NCBI GenBank assembly: GCA_025963815.1 | Contig: JAOQAA010000286.1 | Coordinates: forward strand, 1 to 6,613 | From: Capsulimonas sp. | Lineage (GTDB): Bacteria > Armatimonadota > Armatimonadia > Armatimonadales > Capsulimonadaceae | Length of the DNA: 6,613 nucleotides | Reading direction: 5' to 3' | Part shown: piece by piece, positions 1-4,940 of the stretch | Position numbering within the stretch: position 1 is the first letter of the stretch | Layout of the letters: every line of letters starts with the position of its first letter | The notes under the pieces: model-generated | The model's input: the letters and a program-made list of their open reading frames with translations, nothing else | Database searches by the model: none | Told to the model about the DNA's origin: nothing | Position numbers and translations under genes: made by a program

Positions 1-102
1 GAGTATGCGATTGCCCTGTCGCTGTTTCCCCAAAAGGCCCCCAATGACCTCATCGTATCTCTCTCTGATGATGGTGGCAATAACTCCGCTTGGTTGCCGT
101 GA
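1..102 (+). CDS. possible C-terminal end of an upstream protein (partial)
   Basis: Frame 1 is open from the window edge to a TGA at 100-102, giving 33 residues ending in DDGGNNSAWLP. The composition (alternating hydrophobics, then a polar Gly/Asn tail) is protein-like, and the stop lies 55 bp before the next start, so this is plausibly the tail of a gene that begins outside the window. The stretch is too short for codon statistics, and a 33-codon open run can occur by chance. I do not recognise the family. Confidence 0.35.
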   Translation, partial: EYAIALSLFPQKAPNDLIVSLSDDGGNNSAWLP

Positions 103-117
103 AATTATTTGATTTTT

Positions 118-139
118 CCAGGAACTAATTCTGTCCTGG
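118..139. repeat. 6-bp inverted repeat before the 108-aa gene
   Basis: CCAGGA at 118-123 is mirrored by TCCTGG at 134-139 across a 10-base spacer. It lies 18 bp before the start codon at 158. No T-run follows it on the + strand (a T-run precedes it instead), so it does not look like an intrinsic terminator. It could be a weak operator or a hairpin in the 5' leader. A match of this size can arise by chance. Confidence 0.3.
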
Positions 140-157
140 GACCGTCAGAGCTTTACC

Positions 158-484
158 ATGAATGAACCAAATCCAGATGCGCAGCTTTGCGCGACACGGG
201 AAGCCGTGGAAAAATGGCTGACACTGCACGGTGAGTTTTGGGATGGAGATCAAAGCCTCACCGCAAACAATCTGACCCTTTGGGCAATTTCGTTTCTGCG
301 GCTGACGGCTGAGGACGCGCAGGCCGCCGAGGACCGACTGAAGCGAGAAGGCGCGAAAGTGGCGTTCTCGCAGGTGCAGGACGTCGCCGAACGCGCGGCG
401 GCCCGGGCGCCGGAAATTGACTACGACCATCTGCTGGCGACCGCATTTCAGATGGAAGTGACGCGCATGCACGAAAAAGGCTAA
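158..484 (+). CDS. hypothetical protein, 108 aa
   Basis: I do not recognise this protein. It is small, soluble-looking and acidic in its N-terminal half, with no signal peptide or membrane segment. The middle (about residues 40-85) is rich in Ala, Glu, Arg and Gln and should be largely helical; a Trp-containing segment (EKWL, FWDGD, LWAISFL) lies before it. The ATG at 158 is the first in-frame start, but only a weak purine stretch (CAGAG, 146-150) precedes it, so the start is moderately secure. The gene ends 24 bp before the acetyltransferase start and the two are probably co-transcribed. The reverse frame across it is also open, but it lacks its own ribosome site and looks like a GC-rich shadow. 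Confidence 0.65.
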   Translation: MNEPNPDAQLCATREAVEKWLTLHGEFWDGDQSLTANNLTLWAISFLRLTAEDAQAAEDRLKREGAKVAFSQVQDVAERAAARAPEIDYDHLLATAFQMEVTRMHEKG

Positions 485-508
485 GTCCGCGCCTCTGGAG
501 CAGCGACG

Positions 509-1051
509 ATGATCGAAGTCCGATCCGCACGATGGCCTGGGGATTTGGCCGCCGTCGCGGCCATGGATCGCTCATTTGTCACGGACCGACGCTACTGTGT
601 TGTGCGGGGTGATCTGTCATTTCATCTCGCCCTGGAGACTGTGGATCCACCTCTCCATAAGCGCTATGATTTGGATCTGAGCGAGCGCCAATCGTGGGAT
701 TGCGCGCTGGTGGCCGAGCAGGGCGGCGGGCCGATCGGTTTCGCGGCGGCTCGATACGCTGAATGGAACCGTCGCGTCATCATCGACCATCTTTATGTCG
801 CTCCGTACGCCCGAGGCGCCGGTGTCGGAAGGGTGCTTCTCAGCGCGCTTGATTCGTTTGCTCACTCTCGGGGTGCCCGCTGTCTTTGGCTGGAGACGCA
901 GAACGTCAACTATCCCGCCATTCAATTTTATCGCCGCGCCGGATTTACGCTGTGCGGCTTTGACGACAGTCTCTACGATCCACAGCTGCTGGGCCCGGAA
1001 GAGACCGCACTATTCTTTTCCCGCGCCGTCCCCTGGCGCGGCGACGAGTGA
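509..1051 (+). CDS. GNAT-family N-acetyltransferase, streptothricin acetyltransferase-like
   Basis: This is a cytoplasmic acetyl-CoA-dependent N-acetyltransferase of 180 residues, a normal length for a single GNAT domain. The acetyl-CoA pyrophosphate loop (motif A) is clear: strand IIDHLYVAP, then R102-G-A-G-V-G107 and the following helix. The C-terminal half carries the landmarks of the streptothricin acetyltransferase group (Sat/SatA): EWNR (85-88), LETQ (128-131) followed by N134, FYRRAGF (140-146), a D-x-x-LY segment (153-156) and a final ETALFF. Those enzymes acetylate an amine of streptothricin, but many environmental relatives have unknown substrates, so resistance is only an inference. 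The ATG at 509 has GGAG at 497-500 with 8-base spacing. It follows the 108-aa gene by 24 bp; no separate promoter is evident. Confidence 0.9.
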   Translation: MIEVRSARWPGDLAAVAAMDRSFVTDRRYCVVRGDLSFHLALETVDPPLHKRYDLDLSERQSWDCALVAEQGGGPIGFAAARYAEWNRRVIIDHLYVAPYARGAGVGRVLLSALDSFAHSRGARCLWLETQNVNYPAIQFYRRAGFTLCGFDDSLYDPQLLGPEETALFFSRAVPWRGDE

Positions 1052-1065
1052 ATCCCCTATTGGCT

Positions 1066-1094
1066 TTGTTGCGGCCCCCATTGCATGGTATACT
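1066..1094 (+). promoter_or_regulatory. predicted sigma-70 promoter with extended -10
   Basis: A -10 box TATACT (1089-1094, 5 of 6 to consensus) is preceded by TGG (1086-1088), giving the TGn extension that strengthens weak promoters. TTGTTG at 1066-1071 with a 17-bp spacer is a poor but acceptable -35. Transcription would begin near 1101, about 48 bases before the GAF-phosphatase start. This lies in the 90-bp gap after the acetyltransferase, so the signalling gene can have its own transcript. Confidence 0.5.
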
Positions 1095-1137
1095 GATGGC
1101 TCGCCGCGTAAAAGATTGCCATCGAAGTACGCCGCGT

Positions 1138-1143
1138 GAGGTG
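1138..1143 (+). promoter_or_regulatory. ribosome binding site deciding the GAF gene start
   Basis: GAGGTG matches the anti-Shine-Dalgarno sequence well. It lies 5 bases before the TTG at 1149. It overlaps the alternative in-frame GTG at 1143, which has no good site of its own. I therefore prefer the TTG start; the difference is two residues. Confidence 0.55.
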
Positions 1144-1148
1144 TGAAC

Positions 1149-1535
1149 TTGCAGGCGCCAAAACCCCCCAATGAAGCCGAGCGGCTCGCCGCTCTCGCCC
1201 GATACGAAATTCTCGATGCATCTCCCGAAGAAGAATTTGAAGAGATTACCCGGCTGGCGGCGCGCATGTGCAATGCGCCGATCGCTCTGATCAGCCTGGT
1301 CGATCACGCCCGCCAATGGTTTCTTTCCGAGGTTGGCCTAGGCGTGACGGAAACGCCGCTCAGCATGTCCATGTGCGCGCACGCGATCTTGGAGCCGGAT
1401 GTTTTGGTCATACCCGATACGCGTGCGGACTCACGATTCTCGGACAACCCCCTCGTGACCGGCGACCCGCACGTGCGTTTTTACGCCGGAGCGCTGCTGG
1501 AGACCGACGACGGCCATGCGCTCGGCACGCTGTGA
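1149..1535 (+). CDS. GAF-domain sensor module, 5' part of a TGA-interrupted GAF-SpoIIE phosphatase gene
   Basis: The product is a cytosolic GAF sensory domain that stops early at TGA 1533-1535. The sequence follows the N-terminal GAF type found in bacterial kinases and phosphatases: NEAERLAALARYEIL at the start, then RLAARMCNAPIALISLVD, RQWFLSEVGL, CAHAIL, VIPDTRAD and HVRFYAGALL, ending DGHALGTL. Relatives continue GTL-C-V/I-D-x-x-P/T-R-x-L-T; here the Cys position is TGA and the text after it (ILDYKTRELTEEQ) is exactly the expected continuation in the same frame. The domain therefore lacks its last strand and helix unless the TGA is read through. Alone this would be about 128 residues and probably unstable. 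Start chosen at TTG 1149 (GTG 1143 is the alternative). The ligand is unknown. Confidence 0.8.
   Translation: MQAPKPPNEAERLAALARYEILDASPEEEFEEITRLAARMCNAPIALISLVDHARQWFLSEVGLGVTETPLSMSMCAHAILEPDVLVIPDTRADSRFSDNPLVTGDPHVRFYAGALLETDDGHALGTL
1533..1535 (+). other. in-frame TGA at a conserved Cys position, joining two parts of one gene
   Basis: The GAF frame meets TGA between GTL and ILD, then stays open to the TGA at 2448-2450 with strong family similarity on both sides. A single third-position change from TGC or TGT (Cys) would create it. No frame change is needed, so the two parts are one ancestral gene of about 435 codons. TGA clearly works as a stop elsewhere in the window (1049-1051, 2448-2450), so this is not a genome-wide code change. 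Candidate explanations are a nonsense mutation, a sequence error, UGA readthrough (the following base is A, a context linked with UGA leakiness in E. coli), or selenocysteine. I see no convincing bacterial SECIS hairpin in the 60 bases after it; the best pairings are a 3-bp stem and a 6-bp stem with a 29-base loop. Confidence 0.85.
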
Positions 1536-1589
1536 ATTCTGGATTACAAGACGCGCGAGCTGACCGAGGAGCAAAAAGATATCCTGCGC

Positions 1590-2450
1590 GTGCTTTCCAA
1601 TCAGGTCATGAAACAGCTCGAGCTGCGCCGTATGGTGCGACAGCAGGAGCAGGTGATTGCCCAGAAGGAAGAAGCGCGGGCGATGCTGGATACCGCATAC
1701 GCGCACGAGAAGCAGATCACCGAAACCCTCCAGCGCTCTCTGCTGATCGACATCGACGACCGCGTCTTCCCGGGGCTGGATGTCGCTGCTTTGTATGAAG
1801 CCGCTTGGAGCGAAGCCGATGTCGGCGGCGATTTCTACGACGTCTTCCAGTTGAGCGAAGACGAAGTCGCACTGGTCATGGGCGATGTCGCGGGCAAGGG
1901 CCTCGGCGCGGCGGCGCGGACGGCGGAGGTAAAGTACGCCCTGCGCGCATTCCTTCAGGAATACCCCGACCCGGCGCGCACGCTGACCCGGCTCAACAAC
2001 TTCATCTGCCAGTTCCACGATTACGCGGTCGAGGACGATCCGCGCTTCGTCGCGCTTCTCCTGGGCGTGATCAATGTCTGCACAGGTGAGACGACACTCG
2101 CCTTCGCAGGCGCGGAGCCGCCGACCCTGCTGCGCCGCGACGGCGCGATCGAGATCGTTTACGGCATCGGCTATCCTCTGGGAATCATCGCGGGCGGCGA
2201 ATACGAAATGATTACGGTCCATCTCGGCCACGGCGATACACTGATGATGGCGACGGACGGCTTGACGGAATCGCGTCAAGGCGACAAGTTCCTCGGACAG
2301 GACGGTCTGGCGAACCTGGTGACCCAGGCGCGGGGCGCAGACACACTCAAAGGCCTCGGGCAAAAGATCGTCGATCAAGTCAAAGAGTTCGCCGGCGGCT
2401 CCATGCGCGACGACATGTGCCTGCTGCTAGCGCGCCGGACAAGTTCCTGA
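1590..2450 (+). CDS. SpoIIE/PP2C-type serine phosphatase, 3' part of the interrupted gene
   Basis: This encodes a Mn/Mg-dependent protein Ser/Thr phosphatase of the SpoIIE (RsbU/PP2C_2) family, which usually dephosphorylates an anti-sigma-factor antagonist. From the GTG at 1590, residues 5-50 form a charged coiled coil ending in the typical LQRSLL linker; the catalytic domain spans about 70-284. Metal ligands are present: VGGD81, GDVAGKG with D99, TDG with D223, and RDD (274-275). The usual AGH of the AGHxPP motif is AGAEPP here (172-177). The same frame begins upstream in the GAF module (1149) past the TGA at 1533. If translated separately, GTG 1590 or ATG 1608 could be used, but neither has a well-spaced ribosome site (GAGGAG at 1566-1571 is 18 bases from the GTG). 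No STAS or anti-sigma partner lies nearby. Confidence 0.85.
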   Translation: MLSNQVMKQLELRRMVRQQEQVIAQKEEARAMLDTAYAHEKQITETLQRSLLIDIDDRVFPGLDVAALYEAAWSEADVGGDFYDVFQLSEDEVALVMGDVAGKGLGAAARTAEVKYALRAFLQEYPDPARTLTRLNNFICQFHDYAVEDDPRFVALLLGVINVCTGETTLAFAGAEPPTLLRRDGAIEIVYGIGYPLGIIAGGEYEMITVHLGHGDTLMMATDGLTESRQGDKFLGQDGLANLVTQARGADTLKGLGQKIVDQVKEFAGGSMRDDMCLLLARRTSS

Positions 2451-2473
2451 CCCTATGGAAATTGCCTGTCGGC

Positions 2474-2503
2474 TTGACTCTTACGGCTTTGCGCGAGTAC
2501 TAT
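2474..2503 (+). promoter_or_regulatory. predicted promoter of the padR-ABC exporter operon
   Basis: TTGACT (2474-2479, 5 of 6 to the -35 consensus) and TACTAT (2498-2503, 4 of 6 to the -10 consensus) are separated by 18 bp. Transcription would start near 2510, about 38 bases before the ATG at 2548. The -10 box lies inside the left arm of the palindrome at 2494-2527, so a repressor bound there would block RNA polymerase. Confidence 0.6.
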
Positions 2504-2527
2504 AAAGATATATCTTTATAGTACTCG
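2494..2527. promoter_or_regulatory. perfect 34-bp palindrome, probable PadR operator
   Basis: The left half CGAGTACTATAAAGATA (2494-2510) is exactly the reverse complement of 2511-2527, with no spacer and no mismatch. It is AT-rich inside GC-rich surroundings, overlaps the predicted -10 and start point, and ends 20 bp before the PadR start codon. PadR-family repressors bind as dimers to such AT-rich dyads in their own promoters, so autoregulation is the likely role. A terminator is less likely because no T-run follows the right arm and the stem is AT-rich. Confidence 0.75.
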
Positions 2528-2547
2528 ATAGAAATGAAATAGATCCG

Positions 2548-3186
2548 ATGAATATCTTCAACAGCTGCGATCACCGGGGACGGCATGGGCGCTTCTTCCA
2601 TCATGACGGGCCGCGCGGGGCGTTTGTCGACAAGCAGCCCTTGCATGGCGGCCGCTGTGGGGGCGGCGGGCCGGGACGGCGTGGGGAGCGGATGGAGCGG
2701 GGGGCGCTGCGATTTGTGCTGCTCGATGCGCTCAGCGATGGGCCGAAGCATGGCTATGAGATTATTAAAGCCCTGGAGGAGCGCACGCATGGGCAGTGGG
2801 TTCCCAGCGCGGGCGCGGTTTATCCGGCGCTGCAGTATCTCAACGATCTAGATCTGGTGCGGGACTTTCCCGAAGGCGACCGGCGCGTTTACGAGCTGAC
2901 CGCCGAAGGCCGGACGGAGCTTGCGGCGCAGGCGGAGCGCGTGGAGGCGTTCTGGTCGCGATTCGCCGCCGAGCCGCCGTCGCCTTCGAGCCAGCATGAG
3001 GTGGAGTTTCTTCAGGAAGAATTGGAAGATCTCTCTAAGACGATCTGGCGCGGCCTGCGCTCGGCGATCGGCGCCGGAGACCGGGACGCGATTCGCCAGG
3101 TGCGCGCGGTGGTCGAACGCTCACGCAATGAAGTGCGGGACTTGATCGCCGCCGGCGCCGCGACCTCCCAGACGGGAATGGAGTAA
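2548..3186 (+). CDS. PadR-family transcriptional repressor with His/Gly-rich N-terminal extension
   Basis: This is a DNA-binding repressor of 212 residues. The PadR winged-helix domain covers about 49-125, with hallmark segments HGYEIIKALE, PSAGAVYPALQYL and YELTAEGR; a helical dimerisation region follows (about 125-205). Residues 1-48 form an unusual extension with five His (9, 13, 18, 19, 33), two Cys (7, 37), many Arg and about a quarter Gly. E. coli YqjI, a PadR protein that senses nickel, has a comparable His/Cys/Gly-rich N-terminus, so metal binding is possible. ATG 2548 has only a weak ribosome site; ATG 2692 (Met49) is preceded by GGGGAG (2683-2688) and could start a short form without the extension. 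I prefer 2548 because of the resemblance to YqjI. The stop is 2 bp before the ABC gene it probably controls, as LadR controls lmrCD in Lactococcus. Confidence 0.88.
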   Translation: MNIFNSCDHRGRHGRFFHHDGPRGAFVDKQPLHGGRCGGGGPGRRGERMERGALRFVLLDALSDGPKHGYEIIKALEERTHGQWVPSAGAVYPALQYLNDLDLVRDFPEGDRRVYELTAEGRTELAAQAERVEAFWSRFAAEPPSPSSQHEVEFLQEELEDLSKTIWRGLRSAIGAGDRDAIRQVRAVVERSRNEVRDLIAAGAATSQTGME

Positions 3187-3188
3187 AG

Positions 3189-4940
3189 ATGCGTGCACTG
3201 CGAAAACTGGCGGCGTTTTTGAAGCCTTACCAGCGATGGGCGCTGCTGGCGCCGCTGATGATGGCGCTGGAAGTCGCGATGGACCTGATGCAGCCGCGTC
3301 TGGTGCAGCGCATGGTCGACGACGGGATCGCACGCCATGATATGTCGGTCGTGCTGCACACGGGGGGCTTGCAGATTGCCTGCGCCTTCATCGGCATGTT
3401 CGCGGGCATGGGCTGTACGTACTTCGCGGTGCTGGCCGGGCAGGGGTTCGGCGCGGATCTGCGCGAGCGCCTTTTTGAGAAGATCCAATCGCTGTCGTTT
3501 GGAAACTTAGACCATCTGGACACCGGATCGTTGATTACTCGGCTGACGAATGACGTCACCCAGGTGCAGGAAGTGGTCATGATGGTCCTGCGGATCATGG
3601 TGCGCGTGCCCCTGCTGCTGGTCGGCAGCCTGATCATGGGAGTTCTGACGAGCCCCAGATTATCGCTCCTCTTCCTGGTCTTGATCCCCGTCATCACCGT
3701 GTCGCTGGCGGCGATCATCCGCAGGACTTCGCCCCTGTTCAGCGAGGTGCAGAAGCGGCTGGACGCCCTGAATACCGTGATGCAGGAGAACCTGTCGGGT
3801 GTTCGCGTCGTGAAGGCCTTCGCGCGTTCCCAAAGAGAAGAGCAGCGCTTTGGGGATGCGAACGATCAGCTGATGACCCAGAACATCCTGGCGGCGCGTC
3901 TGGGGGCGCTGACCATGCCGGCGGTCATGCTCACGCTCAACTTCGGCGTCGTGGCGGCCCTGTGGTTTGGCGGCGCGCAGGTCAACGCAGGACAACTGAG
4001 TATCGGCCAGGTGATCGCCTTTATCAACTATCTGATGCAGACTTTGATCGCGCTGACGATGGCGAGCATGCTGATCATGCGGTTCTCGCGCGGGGAAGCG
4101 TCGGCCCAGCGGATCGACGAAGTGCTGATCAGCGTTCCCACGATCCAGACGGCGCCGGACGCCGTTACGCTGGCGCAGACGCGCGGGCGCATTGCATTCG
4201 AAAACGTGCGCTTTGCGTATGACGGACAGGATCACGATCCGGTGCTCACCGATGTCTCGTTCACGGCGGAGCCGGGGCAGACGGTGGCGATCCTGGGCGC
4301 GACTGGCTCCGGAAAGACGAGCCTGGTCAATCTCGTCCCCCGGTTCTACGATGTCGCGGGCGGCCGCGTCACGATCGACGGCCAGGATGTTCGCACGCTC
4401 AGCGAAACGTCGCTGCGCGGCCATGTCGGGATCGCCCTGCAAGAATCCGTACTGTTCAGCGGCTCGATCCGGGACAATATCAAATATGGGCGGCCCGACG
4501 CGAGTGATGACGAAGCAGTCGCGGCGGCGAAGATGGCGCAGGCGCACGACTTCATCATGGGCTTTCCCGAGGGGTATGACACGGTTGTCGGCCAGCGCGG
4601 CGTGAACCTTTCGGGCGGCCAGAAACAGCGTCTCGCCATCGCCCGTGTGCTGCTCACGGGCGCCGATATCTTAATTCTCGACGACAGCACCAGCGCGGTG
4701 GATGTTCAGACGGAGGCGCGGATCCAAGAAGCGCTGGCGGACCACCGGCGTGGTCGGACGAGTTTGGTCGTGGCGCAGCGGATCAGCACGGTGCTCGGCG
4801 CGGACAAAATTTTAGTGCTCGACGACGGCCGGGTCGCCGCCGAGGGGACGCACCGCGAGCTGCTTTTATCAAGCCCGATCTACCGGGAAATTTACGAGTC
4901 GCAGATGGAAAATGGAGTGATTATCGATGGCGGAGAATAA
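3189..4940 (+). CDS. ABC exporter half-transporter, degenerate-site subunit
   Basis: This inner-membrane half-transporter of 583 residues (normal length) has a six-helix domain (approximate helices 17-37, 56-83, 131-153, 157-177, 241-262, 273-298) followed by a nucleotide-binding domain. Visible motifs are A-loop Tyr344, Walker A GATGSGKT (370-377), Q-loop Gln418, signature LSGGQ (474-478), and Walker B ending at Asp498. The catalytic Glu is Asp499 (ILDDST) and the switch His is Gln530 (VVAQRIST). These two replacements mark the non-hydrolysing subunit of heterodimeric exporters such as TM287, BmrC and LmrC. Partner and substrate: the next gene, and probably hydrophobic drugs or lipids. GGAG at 3180-3183, overlapping the end of padR, sits 5 bases before the ATG, indicating translational coupling. 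Confidence 0.94.
   Translation: MRALRKLAAFLKPYQRWALLAPLMMALEVAMDLMQPRLVQRMVDDGIARHDMSVVLHTGGLQIACAFIGMFAGMGCTYFAVLAGQGFGADLRERLFEKIQSLSFGNLDHLDTGSLITRLTNDVTQVQEVVMMVLRIMVRVPLLLVGSLIMGVLTSPRLSLLFLVLIPVITVSLAAIIRRTSPLFSEVQKRLDALNTVMQENLSGVRVVKAFARSQREEQRFGDANDQLMTQNILAARLGALTMPAVMLTLNFGVVAALWFGGAQVNAGQLSIGQVIAFINYLMQTLIALTMASMLIMRFSRGEASAQRIDEVLISVPTIQTAPDAVTLAQTRGRIAFENVRFAYDGQDHDPVLTDVSFTAEPGQTVAILGATGSGKTSLVNLVPRFYDVAGGRVTIDGQDVRTLSETSLRGHVGIALQESVLFSGSIRDNIKYGRPDASDDEAVAAAKMAQAHDFIMGFPEGYDTVVGQRGVNLSGGQKQRLAIARVLLTGADILILDDSTSAVDVQTEARIQEALADHRRGRTSLVVAQRISTVLGADKILVLDDGRVAAEGTHRELLLSSPIYREIYESQMENGVIIDGGE
4914..4917 (+). promoter_or_regulatory. ribosome binding site of the second ABC gene, inside the first
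   Basis: GGAG lies 9 bases before the ATG at 4927 and within the last codons of the preceding gene. It fixes the start of the second subunit so that the two reading frames overlap by 14 bp (4927-4940), an arrangement that favours coupled translation at equal amounts. Confidence 0.65.

Noticed and set aside
1102..1137. Direct repeat CGCCGCGT at 1102-1109 and 1130-1137
   Set aside because: An 8-bp GC-rich repeat is easily due to chance in this composition, and no known regulator site is recognised.
1551..1591. Possible SECIS hairpin (ACGCGC with GCGCGT)
   Set aside because: The 6-bp stem encloses a 29-base loop with little inner pairing and does not resemble the compact bacterial SECIS with a small apical loop.
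1268..1798. A + strand frame of 176 codons spanning the TGA in another frame, which could suggest a frameshift
   Set aside because: Its translation is Arg/Gly/Ala-rich low-information sequence. The GAF and phosphatase parts are already in one frame, so no frameshift is needed.
1431..2378. A 315-codon open frame on the - strand
   Set aside because: It lies antisense to the SpoIIE phosphatase and shows no recognisable motif; it is a codon-bias shadow.
2494..2527. The palindrome as a transcription terminator for the phosphatase gene
   Set aside because: No T-run follows the right arm, the stem is AT-rich, and it overlaps a promoter; an operator explains it better.
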